Made by a program: the position numbers and the translations under genes
In this document: positions 27,201 to 41,815 of the stretch, piece by piece
Layout of the letters: each line of letters opens with the position of its first letter
How positions within the stretch are numbered: the first letter of the stretch is position 1
Origin: Sinotaia quadrata
Lineage: Eukaryota; Mollusca; Gastropoda; Architaenioglossa; Viviparidae
Assembly (NCBI GenBank): GCA_028829895.1
Contig: CM054180.1
Location: forward strand, 90,335,135-90,399,134
Direction of reading: 5' to 3'
DNA length: 64,000 nucleotides
Notes under the pieces: generated by a model
Told to the model about the DNA's origin: nothing
The model's database searches: none
What the model saw: the letters and a program-made list of their open reading frames with translations, nothing else

Positions 27201-30200
27201 ATCAGAAAGAAAAAAGATAACTGACTTTCAATATAAAAACAACATTCCAGCAATTTAACCAGGTGTATTTAACTCCCTAGACAGCATTGGCATGAGTATC
27301 TGAGTAGGCTAAATAAGATGATAACTGCACATCTACTGCACAAATGACTATAATATAAATCATTGTTAGAGACAGTATGGTAATAATAATAATAATAATA
27401 GTAATACAAGTAAAAGTAGTAAATGACACAGCAGAATATCAAACCCTGGAAAATGGCATCCCATGGTGCAGTGTGAAAAAATCTAAATAATAATAATAAA
27501 GAGAATAAAGCAAAAAGAAAATAATATAGTATTTCACCTCACCCAAAATTAAAATAAATATATCCATTAGTAAATGCATTTCTGATTCTATTGTTAAAAT
27601 AAGTTTTCTCTTTAAAATCTCCAGTTTTTCATGTTAGGTGTATAATAAAACAGAACACAATATACAAACAAATATTTTAAAAGTACTTTTAGCCAATATA
27701 TTTTCTTTATGAATTGTAACTAATTGCACTGTTAAAAAAAGTCTATCATGTATATCTGTTAATAGATCATCCATCTTTAAGTCATCCATTTATCCATCTG
27801 TTCATCTGGTTGTCCATTATTTGTAAATAACTATATGGTCAGTGTCACTTAATTAACACATCTACTAATATTTCACAGTGGAATGACCTCAACATAAAGT
27901 TATCAACAAGCTGAACAAGATAGCTACCGACAACTCTCAAGCTGAAACAAAAACATAAGAATTTTTATTTATTTATGCTATGCTATCAGTCTCAATCAGA
28001 TACACTTAGTCTGCTGGTATAATCTAATAAAAAAGGTGGATTCTCTCATGAGGACTTTTATCAATATCAAAGTAGCTTCTGTGGAAACAAAGGCAGCCAC
28101 CAAAGAAATGATGGAATACTATGCTACCAAATTCCACAGAGAACATAGAAGTAACTTGTAAGGATCTATCAAAACAGGTCAGAACAAACATTCCAATTCA
28201 AACCAAATACTTATATATGAAATACACCTAAATGCTGACTTCCTCGACACAAAAGTGATGGATACAATGAAAATACCATCAAAAGCCACATTCACCCAGA
28301 TAAATGCCAGTACAGGGATATTAAAAAAAGAATTCAGACTCAAAACATTACAAAGTGACATAGATACTTACTGACCACCAGTGTAATCACCAATGAGACT
28401 GAAATGCAAACAGCAAAATTCAAGATGAAACACGGGTACCTCTAAACTCACTAACCTGTACTGACTAGAGGAACAAACAACAGCAACCATCACTGAAAAT
28501 AAAATGAACAAAACACAAATTGATAGACAAAGAGCAGAAATGGAAATGGAAACAAACACAACACCAAAAATAGCAAAGTTTAGACTGAAGAAATCAGCAC
28601 ACTAGCCAGTCTGAAAAAAGCACCAAACTTCAGCAACATCCACAAGTACTCAAACAATAAAAGGACACACAGTGACACTGGCTACCCAAATGGGTGGGAG
28701 AACAACTTTAGCTTTAAGATATGACAACACACCAAAGTACCATCCCACGTGCAGAACCTACAATAACCAACATATTCTCAATGGCTGATTTCTTATGATG
28801 GTTGTACAAATCATACATAAAATTCCAGCTACCAATAAACAGCAAGGGAAGTGTGGCTGAGAAACACCCACTATAAACACCCACACACTCCCCCCAAAAA
28901 AACAACCAACAACTGTAAACCAATTATGCCAACTGCAACTTCAAGACAAGCATGCACAGTCAACAAAACATATCCTCAAAACACAATACACTTTCTGTTG
29001 AAATGGAAGCCAACAGCAGTTACAACAACATATACAATGGAGCTGATCTACACCATGGACATTTGCAGCTAGGATGCAAAAATTGTCCTTCTCAAAGCTC
29101 TTTATCTGCCCAGGTGGAATTTAACTTTTTTTTAAAAATGAAAATTAGATGAAAAAATAAGAGAAAAAAGAAAGAATAGTACTTCTACTATGGAAACTAT
29201 CAAGTGACCTCTGAAACTGCTGTAAACTCTGTCAAAGAGAAAAGCAGATCAAGCCTGCAAAGATATGGAAGTACACAATTTAAAAGTGGAGTGGTAAACA
29301 TCTGGTTATGTGAATCTGCCTAATTGCTAGGGTGATAACCACTCCCAAATATCTAAACAGGTCAAAATAAAATATTCATACCTGAGTAATTATACTCAAT
29401 AAATGTTTCTTGTTGGTAGTTGCAGCAGCAGTTAGTTGTTTATTTAGGTGCTGTTCTAGCTCTAGTTGCTTTTCTAGTGCTTGGGCTTCCATCCTCTTTT
29501 TCAGCTGCAATTAATAGCATCACTACATATGTACAAAAATACAAAATCTCAAAAGCATGAAATGTCCTGATCATATAGTATATTCACATGTAAAGGGAAA
29601 GCTTTTGATGTTCTTATAAACTGTCTTAAACCTTTTATAAAGTAAGGAGCAATTACTATAAACAGCATAAAAACATAAATTAACAAGTATATGTGTAGAT
29701 ATTTTTATAAAATATGTTTACTGTGCTATTTTAGCTCTTCTTAACTCTTAAGCTTGAGAAAATGAGAAAATAACCTTTCTCTTTATGGTGAGATATAGTC
29801 TGTGCATGCACGTGTCTGAGTGGATGGGTGTGCATATAAATCAAAATTAATCTTTAGACATGATTTACTAAACTTCCTGTGGACACTTAAAGTGTAAGTA
29901 GTGAGACAAATATTTCCACCCCCTACTTTTATTTGTCATTTGTTTTTAATTGTTTCTACCAATATATGTATTTTTATTTATGAAGTACTTTTTTGTGATA
30001 ATTGTGGAACACTTGCTCATCTTTCCGACATTTATATGAGTGTTTAAAGTAGACATCATACACTGCACATTAAGTACACATGCACAATGTAGAAAACATC
30101 ATTCTAAAATGGATTATTGGGCACTGCCTGGAGTACTATTGAAATTGAATGACACTGATTGTCACAATAGCTTGGATTCCTAAGAGTGCACAAATCTTGT

Positions 30201-33200
30201 TATGGAAAACAGCTTAATGTATGATGCAAGAAGTTAGCCTGTTAGATTCAACCAATGGCCATGCACTGACCAATTGTAGTTATCCAATTGTTGTCTACTG
30301 GCCAATTGTAAATAATCAATACGTCCTAACTTGTGCTTTTCTTTCCAGTTAATTAAAAACATATTCTTATTTATAATTTTCAGCAAATTAATGATACTCA
30401 ATTTCCATGTGTAAAATCTGCAATGTGTTTGATAATTATTGTAGAGTGATATTTCTTATTGTTATTTTAAGTAGTAGAAATACTATGCAATTTAATACTG
30501 GTTAGTCTAAATTTTATTAATATGATAATCTCTTCTTGAAAAACTTATAGTTAATGCATCAAATCTAAATCTTTGTGAAATTGTTTTTGTATTGATTTGA
30601 ACATATTCGTAATGTGATGATGAAATACCATGTGTTCAGTTATTTTACCAAGTATTTAGTAAAGACACATATCTTTATATTATAATTTAAAATGTAGCTA
30701 ACAAATTTAAACTGCATTACATTCATATAATCCATATCTTTATCATATTCTATTAAATTCCTTTTGCAAACAAGTAACATTACTGTTATTAGAAACAGTT
30801 TCATCAAACATATGGTACCCAATATTATTAATACTAATTTGAAAAGTAATAATAATTAATTTCAATACTTTCACATTAATTTCATTTATAATCATAGGGC
30901 AATTTTTAATATGAATACTAAATTATCTGTAGATAATGATAATTAGTCACCAGAAATACCTTTTGAGAAAGGTACCTAAACATTCCACTTTAAATATAGT
31001 ATGAATATATGATTAGGTGTGATTTGCTTTTCTTATCTTTTTGGTATTATAAATTATTTTTTATTACTTATGTGCATAGTCAATAATATAATTATTTTGT
31101 GTATTTTTTTCATTTCTTTGTAAAATTTTTCAGATATTTTGCAAGTTAGTAAAGAAAAACATAATATATAAAACAAAATTATATGTCATAAAGACAATGA
31201 CTAGTATCATATTCCTTTAATCAAGCCAATCGAGGAAGGACTGCTCATTTTTCAATGAACTGAGAATAACAATAATATTAATAATCCTAATCTGCATTAA
31301 TCACCTAACTGAAACACTTCAAGTTGTACCAACATTTAATCTGTAAATTTTCATTTTTCGAACTATGTACAATAATGAGAGCTTACTTCAAACTTGTAAT
31401 TTCAGTATTATTGTATATTTGAACCTCTCCCCAAAATTTCAATGTACATATAACATTATATCAAGCTGAAATAAATGTGTCATATGAATATGACCAACTG
31501 AAAATCCAGACACTGCCTTAAAAAAAAAAAATATATATATATATTTGACAACACAAAATGCAAAAGATCTATTTTTAAACTTGATAGCATTAGCAGTAAC
31601 ATGTTGTATTAAAATTAGTTGTGTATTATTTTTATATGAAAATGACAAAAGCATTTTAAGTACAGTTTTGCATTATCATTATATATGTACTACATTTAAT
31701 ACTAATATTTATTATTATTAGTGATAGCATTAACGATCTATACTAACACTTAGAAAATAGCAGTATAGTTATCTTTTAAATAATTGATTATCTTTCTGTA
31801 TATAATTTAAAATTACTTAACTTATTAACGATGAACAATACAGAGAATAGCAGTAGTCATCCTTTTGAGTGATTATTATTCATATTATAAGTACTTTCTT
31901 TTTCATAAATATTATGTTTGCATATTTATGCATGAAAGTCTGTATAAGTGTTGTGTATGTTTATACTTTGTTTAGTGTACTATTTTATTTATTTAGTATT
32001 GTAAATCTAAAGCTTTTAAAATTAACAATTCATGGCCAGTGTTATATTAATTTGAATTGAATATTCTTATTAAGTTTAATAAATACATGCATTTGTTCTT
32101 ATTAATATTACAATTATTAGTTTACTGTAGATCTGATCTAACAATCTAGAACAGTTACCAAAAAATGGCTAGAACTGTAGGAAAAAAATCCCCAGTTTTG
32201 CCATCTTACTAATAATGGTTGTATAATTATTCAACAAATTCTGTAACTTTGCTAATATGCAGTATTATGAAACCATAAACTGTAAAGTAAAATATTTAAT
32301 TATAAACAAGTTACTTCAACTATTCATTTATACACAAGTAGTTATGGCAGATGCATAATAATAAGTATAAAATGCCTTATAATGGATTTACCAACTAAAG
32401 TTAACAACAGAAAATAAAGACCAGTTTTTATCCTGGTAGTGGCTAGAGTAATAAGATTATCTATTCAAGAAAATTTGTCATATACATTTATGTTATGAAT
32501 AGTGTTATAACTAATATTATAGTATATAAAGAAAAATATTTTGATGCAATTAACACACAAATAGCTGCTGATGTAATAAATCATACTAAATTAGATTTAA
32601 AGATGATGATAAGGTGATTTGATGAGTGTATATTTAATAGAGGAAGCATTTAATTCAGCTGATTTTTTAAAATACATGTATTATTAAATCAGATATTGCA
32701 AAGTGATTTAACAACAACAATCTATTTAAACCAGTCATTCGTTGACAGATGATTAATTGAGTTAATTAATCGTACTAATAATCATGTTACCAATATATAT
32801 CAAGTTATAACTGCAAGAAGTATCTGTTTTAATAATTCATTAAAACTATTTTTAGGCATCTGTTAATAATGTATAATTCAGCCTCTGAAAAGACTGCTTT
32901 GCATTTCTTAGACTTCTTGGAATTGCTCACTACACACTACCATCTGTGCTGTCAGATGAAAGTTTCAGCTTTGTAATCTACTTTTTTCGTAATTTGTGAT
33001 TTTTGGGAAATGTAACAAATTAATATTTTTAGTTTTCCACTGTTTGTGCACCCATATGCACTGCAATATTTAACCATGTTTTAATTTTTCAAACAAGCAA
33101 TTAATCAAGACAATATGTCAGATAGCGCATATGGATTGTAGTTCCCACTCGTGATGTCATATGTTATATTGCTATGGTGAGAAGTCAGTCTCACAAATGA

Positions 33201-36200
33201 ACGAGTGCTCTGATTTCTTTCAGAAATAATGACTTTCAATACATTTATTTCAAAATAAATGCATCTGAAAGTTTAAATGTTGCACTCTTGATTCAAAGAA
33301 TGGGAATTGCTCATTTCATAAAAGGATTTACTCTTATCTATGGCTGACCTAGATTCCATTTCACTTGAAGTATTTTAGAATAAGAAGCTATACAAAATTA
33401 CCAAAACAATTAGCAAATACAAAATTGCATTTCTTATTAGTAGACATTGAAAAAATAAAGAAATTAATTTAATACGATTACCATGACCTGCTGATATTGT
33501 TCAATGCTCTCCTGAAAAATAGATGGATTAGATATAGGTTGAAATAGGCAACCTAACATTTAAATTACAGCACAATAAATCCTTGTTTTATAAAAAAACA
33601 TTCATGAAAGCTCCTTCATAAAACAAAAATATGTTAAAAAGAAAAAGAAAACAAAGAAAGAAAGAAATTCTCAATAATTAAACAAAAAATGTCTTAAAAC
33701 AAAGACAAAGATATATATGACAGTGACCAACTTTAACATGCCTATATAGTATACATGAATTCATTATCGATAAATTAATTATATTAAAAATAAAAGATGA
33801 TACTTAAATATAAAATGGTGGAACATAATCGAAATTCTAAAAGAATGATATTATTTACAGACATTAATCTGTTATTATGACAGATATGCTACAACTAAAT
33901 TAGAATACATTTTTATAAATCTAGTATTGATGCATCTTGAGATATAAATATAGGTGACATGATTAGCTATCATGATAAGACTAGATAAGACATCATATTT
34001 AGCTAGTTTGTTATTAAGGGGTATTAGCATATAAAGTAACAGGTTTAATAGGAAAGAAAATATAAAAAGATATATTTTATTTGGTCTACCAAAACAAAGT
34101 GTAAAATTTATTTCAAAAGCAGTTATCTGACAATAGTCAGATCTCCTAATTAATGAGCAATCATATTGCAATGGCATCCAAGTTTGCATCTTATGGTAAC
34201 TGATATGATAGCCTATACAGATATACAGAGATAAGTGCATGTGTACATCCCATATAGGCTTTATTTCACTTATCACCCACCGTCTGAGATTTTTAGGCCA
34301 TAGTGAGTTTCTAGTTATATATTACTATTTGAACTATCATACCATATTTACCGAGCTTCATATAAAGATCATTTTGAACTATTTCTGATTTTATTTTAGT
34401 TGAAAGAGTAGTAACTGAATACTTAGCATATAATATTATTATACTTATTAATAAAAACAGATTCAAAAAACAATCAACTGTGGCTGTATCTAAGAATAGC
34501 AAAATATACAGCTGGTTCATTGTCTACTGAGGTCAAATCTTGTTGGGATATTGCTAAATAAAAAGTCTTGTCAAATGAGATTCACAAAATTTACTCTAAA
34601 TCAGAGGTGGGCAAACTTTTAAGAACACGGGCCAGATAAAACTGTTGGAACAATTCGCAGGCCGGATAGGCAACCAAACGTCACAAAGTCCAGAAAGTTC
34701 AGAATATAAAATGAGAACAAAAGTAATTTTAAATGGTGTATTTTGTGTTTTAAAAAATAACTCAGTTTTAACGAAAAGTTAATGAGATGGATGGTGTTGC
34801 TTACAACGAATCAGTGATTCAATGACAGGCTTAATTGATGTGGTTGACAGGTGAAGAATATCATTTAGATGATGGTCAGAGAGTTGAGAACGAATGCGAC
34901 TCTTCGTATATTTTATCTCGCAGGCTGGATGGCAATGAAGCTTGGTGGGCCAGACAAAAAAACCTTCGCAGGCCAGATTTGGCCTGTAGGCTGGAGTTTG
35001 CCTGCCCCTGGTCTAAATTAACACTTCATTCTGACAGAAAAAATGTTATCCTTTATACACATTTTCTTTCCAATTCAAAGCTGTTACTCTAGATACCCAA
35101 ATAACAAACTTGCACAATAGCCCAGTCTCATCCCACCATAAAGACTTGAAATTAGGCTGTTAACAACTAAATTTTGAAAACATTTACATACCGAGAATCA
35201 AAACTCACACATTATAAATAGTAAAAATAAGATTTAAAGTAAACTTAAAAAATAGCACTAATAATTTCCATTTCTGGTTGAACTTTAGACGATTGGGAAA
35301 ACAACTGCCTAGAATTTATACAATTTGATTGATTGTTTTATTTATATGTTGTAGCATGTCTGGAGCTGATGCAAATTAGCACTATTTACACTTTTATCAT
35401 AGATGATGGAATGAAAATCCTGTGTGTTCACTTTGTATGTTCTTGAATTGAATATTGCCTCTTATTTCTGATCTACCAGTGTAACTTTTGAAGAATCTTC
35501 GAAAAACATTATAATAAGGACCATTCACAGAGATGTCTTCTTTTATATTTTATGTTTCACTGTCTAGTTCCAGCTATAAATACCTGTCATGATTTACTCA
35601 TGCATACTCCAGCTATAAATATCTATCTGATCTTACTCATATGTATACTTCAGCTATAAATATCTGTCACAATTTATTTGTATACTCCAGCTATAAATAT
35701 CTATCTGATCTTACTCATATATATATATATGCGCTCATTATCACAATATCAGACAAATGCATTTTCAACAGTTTGAATTATATACAAACCATTATGGTAA
35801 GCATTCATTTGCATATCTAGTCATTATTTGTTTAAACATTTTATATATAAGAAACACATCTTCCATATTGTTCCTATTATTTCTTTTTATATCCATTCAT
35901 TTGGTTTTTTCAGTTTATTAGTTTATAAGTATGTGCAAGTCATTCAAATGCAACTTATATATGCCTGATTGAAGATGTTTGCCATGTCCTTAAAATTAGA
36001 TATTGTAAAGTGCTTAGAATTTTTATAAGACTAAAATAAGCTATAATTTGTAGTAGTAGGAGAAGGAAATAATTACATGACATTATTATATCCATCAGTT
36101 TATATGAAATGATATTACAAAATATCAAAACTTTAAGTATATAAATACATCTACCTACCTTGAGGCGCATTTCTTCCTGTAAAGTTTTGATGGAATTGTC

Positions 36201-39200
36201 ACTGAGAGAACTGCTAATCTTATGAGGTGGCTCCATAACAGCCAATAGGAAAGCTGCTGGCGGTTGGTATTGTAGACCATTCTCTGAAAGCAATTTTATT
36301 CACTCTGTTCATTACATTTGATTTTTCTTTAAATAAAATTAAATTAAGACTAAGAGAGCCTCTTTTATCTTCAGTGAAATAATACAAAAATAATAACATT
36401 AAAAAATATAATATATGATGTTAAAATGATGAGGACAACACTAAAATCCATAAAGAGTAACAATAATGTTTTAAGGATTCTCATCCTTTGGAAGGCAAAT
36501 TACTGCTTATGGTTTGAAAATTTATATTTTCTTTATTTATTCTTCAGACAGGTATCATTATAATTGTACATTCTTTGTTAAATGCTTGTTAGGATGTAAA
36601 CTATTTTTGTCTAATTGTAATCAACTATTTTTTATTTTTCACACCTCAAGTGGGGAAAGCCAAAAATATTATTTGACTGACAGATAAGGGCAAAGGTTAT
36701 GAGAAACTGCTTGTGTCTGTTTGCTTGCATGTATAGCCCCAAAACATGTACCGTGAAAATCATGATACTTAAGTGAGTAATGAAGTAATTAATTTAAAGA
36801 TGGCTGGGGTGTATTCAAACTATATAAGTCAAACTAAAGCTTAATTTAGCACTAAAGAACCTCAGCTGCATTTGAGGGAGCCGATACTGTACACTGATTT
36901 TACACGTTTTCTTAATTAGAATGTTTAGAGATTATTACATTTTTAATTAATCTTTTTGTATGTAGGAATGCTAATATGTGTATTCTTTTACATAGATGCT
37001 TTGTGTGGCATTAGCAAATAGCCTATTAGAAAATGTACATGATGAAACTCATAAAGCACACATGTTGCAGAGAGCTATTTCCTCTTTTGTAAATTGTGAA
37101 ACTCTAATTTTGAGTCTAATGTATTTCCTTATGCATACATGAAAATGGATAGTAAAATGAAGGACCATTACTGTGAGTTATAATAATGAATTAATTATTT
37201 AATTATCTGGAAGTTGATATGACTGTTGTCTTTAAATGACAACTGATGCTGTTAACAGATTTTAACATCTATAATAATGAAGGATTCTTTTGACTATAAA
37301 GTTGGCTAATAATAATACACTAACATTTGATTTGATGAAATGATGATAAAGAATCTTTACTGAGATTATCACTGGTTTTGAAGAGTAGTGATATTATAAG
37401 AACCGTGTATAGCTCTCAGTTACCACAAAGCATGTAAATGATGATAAAACTGTTAGATTAAAAGGACTGTTATTTATCCTTTTGACTAGCTGGAGGTTTA
37501 GACCGGGCCCCAAATTCCTAGTTCAGGAATACAATTGGCTAAGTAGCCTGAAACTAGAGGATGAAAACCCAGGAAAATCACATCAGAATTGACTTGATAT
37601 GACATCATGTGGCTTCATCTTTGCTGTCTATAACCATTAATGATTCAGATGAGTCAAAAAGGAGAAAATACTCAGAACCCTTGTGCACTAATTAACTATA
37701 TGGGGAGTAAAGTGAGGGTTATAATGCATGTTCACTTTTAACTCATTGTAAATTATAAATTTCATTTTATTTTTATCATTAAATTATTGTTATTTTTTTC
37801 CATATCTTAATTAATTCTTTGAATGAACAATAATTGGGACTGACTGGAGTGAGTTGTGTATGGGATGATTGAATGTCCAAGTTAATTAAAAGGAGGTGAT
37901 AACTTTTGTGATCCCAAAGGCAATGTTAACTAGTCTGTCATTGTGTTAAGTTGAATAATTTCCCCACTTGTAACAGGAGTAAACATAGGAGGAGTAGGCT
38001 AGGCTATGGGGCTGTTATTAGTATTGATACTGAAACTTCAAAAATATAAAATCTTGATAATTAATACCAAAACAGGGTCATATACAAAACCTAAATGTAA
38101 CAAATATAAGATTTTCCAATAAAAAAGGAATGAAAAGAGAAAATATTTTTTAAATATTTTTTTAAATAAGAAAAAAAGTAAGCACATGGAACTCTGGTAG
38201 AAAAGATTTTTTATAAAGAAGAAAACAAGAGAAGAGGTTTTTTGATTATTTAAAAAACTAATGAAGATCAAAAAAGTCAATAACAAATGCTGTTTGTGTT
38301 ATACATGTATCCAAAAATTGTTGAGTGCATTAAAGTTAAATTTGGACAAATCTCCTGGACATAAAAGTAAGGCATATATATATATTATATATAAATAACA
38401 ACAAATGGTCATCTGTGGACTTCAGTATTGTCAGTTATTGTTGAAAACAATAGGAATACTAAAGAGAACTGAGTAAAGGCTGGAGCTAAGCAGCTGGTGA
38501 GGGCATAGCTCTTTTCTGTTATCTCCTTTCTCTCTTTCTCTTTTTTGATATGAGCACATTCCAGAATCTACTGCAAAAAATTAAAAAAATATAAACTTAA
38601 ATTAAAGTATTTTTTCATTCCAATATTTGCTAAACATGCTTACTTGTCATGTACATGACTATTGGTCAAGTGGTCAACCTCTATCCAGCATTATAATCAC
38701 CAATCTGCATTCCATTTAATGATTCCCCATCCCCTTCAACCCAAGCACACAAAAATATATCTTTAATTTTAAGTTTGGGATGATAAGCAATAAGTTACCA
38801 ATGAATAGTATAAAACTAAAACCTCAATCCTTGTATCTGCCAGAATCAATAAATATCAATTAAATTATCAGTGATTCCCATTAAATTTAGTCAGTCATTC
38901 AGAAATCTGGGTATAATTTTTGATAACTCATCACACCAACAAATCCTGATGATCCTATTTTAAAACTTGGATGCAAAAATATAAAGTTAAGTGATTTCCT
39001 GATGCCAAGGTGCACTAAACTTTAAATGCAACAAAAACAACAACCTGACTTTATAAAAACAAATTTTAATACCCACCTCACCTTGGATACATAAATGTCA
39101 AAGACAGAAAATTCATATGATGTTCAACTTTTCTACTTTTTATTATGGCAGACATGTCATAATTTGAATATAACTTGCATGTATTCACTTTATAAATATT

Positions 39201-41775
39201 TATGTCAAAATAAAAAAAATAGAACTTACCAGCACAAAGAAATTTCATTATAGCCTCAACACCATTCTTGCAAATATCTGGTTAAATATATTTGTTAAAA
39301 ATAATAATTAAAAAGATTAAGACTAAAAAAATAATATTTGTGTAATAAAGCAATAATTCAAGAATGTAAACAACTATATAATAAAAACATGGGCTGTAAT
39401 TCTTATTGACTAATCAATGTTATTAAAGCATATATCTAAACTAATTTAAAGATCAAGTGAAATGAAATCTAGGTCAGCCATAGATAAGAATAAATCCATA
39501 TGAAAATAAGTAATTCCCATTCTTAGAATTAAGAATGCAATATTTAAACTTTCAGAAATTTGTATAAAAACATTTATTTGGTATTGAAAGTCAATATTTC
39601 TGAAATCAGACCTCTCGTTCATTTGCGAGACTGACCTCACCATAGCAATATACATTTGATGTCAGGACTGGGACTACAATCCGCATGCACTATCCTGCAT
39701 ATTGTTTTGTGTTAAACGTGTGGTTTGAAAAATTAAAACATGGTTAAATACTGCACTGCATTTGGCTGCACAAACAGTGGACTAGTGGTACCAAAGGGGA
39801 CCTGGGTGCCCGGGTACCTGTTGTCGTGCTAATACCCGGGTAGTAAAATTGAGAACACATACCCGTGGTAATGCGGCCGTTATGTCTATACATGATTTAG
39901 CACACTCCCCCTCTGGTCAATGGTCACACTTGCAACCCGCCCATAGATGGCGGCCTGCTAAATCATGCCGGCCGTGGGTTGGCTTACGTGCTGGACAGCT
40001 GCTGTACCTATATCTAATTATTTACAACATAGATCACCAACCACCATAGCTCATGCCCTTTCTTTTTGCTTGTGGTTATTGTGCTCGTTAACAAGTGTAG
40101 CATGTTATTGATGTTAATAATACTTCAGTAAACAAACTCGTCAATAAATTAAATAATAACATAATATTTTTAATATAGGGAAGACATTGTCTGTGTGCTG
40201 TCACGCCAAGCGATTGGATAGTGACATGGCAAAATATAATCAGTGTGATGAAATTCTATCAGCAAAGAGCGATTGAACTTGATGCCCTAATTTTAAATAC
40301 TTTATTGTTGTTGACATTTTATTTATAGTTTACTTTAGTTTATGTAATTATTAATAATATTAAAAATAAAAGTTGGCGTTGTACATATAAAGATCATAAC
40401 TAATAGTAAGTCACTAGATGCATACCTTTGGCTACTGTGTGAAATAGAGCAGGTACCCGTTCAAAATTTGGACGGGTACCCAGGCAGCATTTTAGAAAAA
40501 AATGACAGCCCTACCGAGGACAAACCAAAAATATTCATTTTTTTTAACATTTCACAAAGATCTCAAATTGTGAAAAAGTGGATTACAAAGCTGAAAAGAA
40601 AACTTTCATCCAACAGCACAGATAGTAGTGTGTAGTGAGCACTTCGAAGAAGAAGACTGTGAAATGCAAATCAGTCAGTCTTTTCAAGACAATTTATCAA
40701 TGACAGTTTTTAAGGAACCAAAAGTTAGACTTAACCAGTTAAAATCAGTCTTACTCTAACATAGCTATACTAATAGTTCTGTCATTTGATCATTGACGTT
40801 GATTTATATTGACATTAATATTACATACAATCAGTTCATTACAGTTACAATGACAGCTTCATACATGCAATGTGTAATGTTAATTGAATCAGTTTTAAAT
40901 CCATTCATTCAGTGAATCTTCTTGCAACTATGAAGTTATTAAGTAAGTAATCACAGAACATTTTGATTATGATTTTTGACGGGTTTTACTTTTTCTTAAT
41001 TGCAAATTGACTTGTAATTAATTTTTGATTTATGTACACCTAAAATTAATTTAAATTTACTTTCCACATTTGCATCTATACAATAAAGTTAAAAAAACAG
41101 TATTCATGCAATAATTATAATTAAAAACACACTTGGTAAATTAATAATGAATATTAGTTGGTAAGTACCTAAAAACAGTTGTACTTGTAATGAATTATTA
41201 AAATAGATATTTCTTGCAGTTTCAACTTGATATATGTTATTAACACGATTAATAGTATGATTAATTAACTATAAATTAATCAACTGTTGTTTAATTACTT
41301 TGCAATATCTGATTTAATTATAAAAAAATCTACTGAATATGATGCTTCATATATTAAATACAATGTATATCAAACCCTCGTCATCATCTTTTAATCTGAA
41401 TTTACATGAATGCATTTTATTACGTCAATATTGCTTGTGTGTTAATTGCATCATAATATTTTACTTTATATATTATAGCATTACTTTTAACACTATTTAT
41501 AACATAAATGTATATGACAAATTTTCTTGTATAGATAACCTTATTACTCCAGCCAGTACCAGAACAAAAACTGAAATCTTTATTTTCTGCTGTTAATTTT
41601 AGTTGGTAAATCCATTAGAATTTGATCATTATTATTATGCAACTGCCAAAACTACTTGTGTACAAATAAAGAGTTGAAGTAACTTGATCATGATTAAATT
41701 AAATTAAATAATTTACAGTTTATGGTTTCACAATACTGCATATTAGTAAAGTTTTAGAATTTTGTTACGCTAATT

Positions 41776-41815
<40 letters not shown>

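Noticed and set aside
33875..34276. 133-residue minus-strand ORF, hydrophobic
   Set aside because: AT-rich composition favours Ile/Leu/Tyr codons. No start context, domain or second copy supports a gene.
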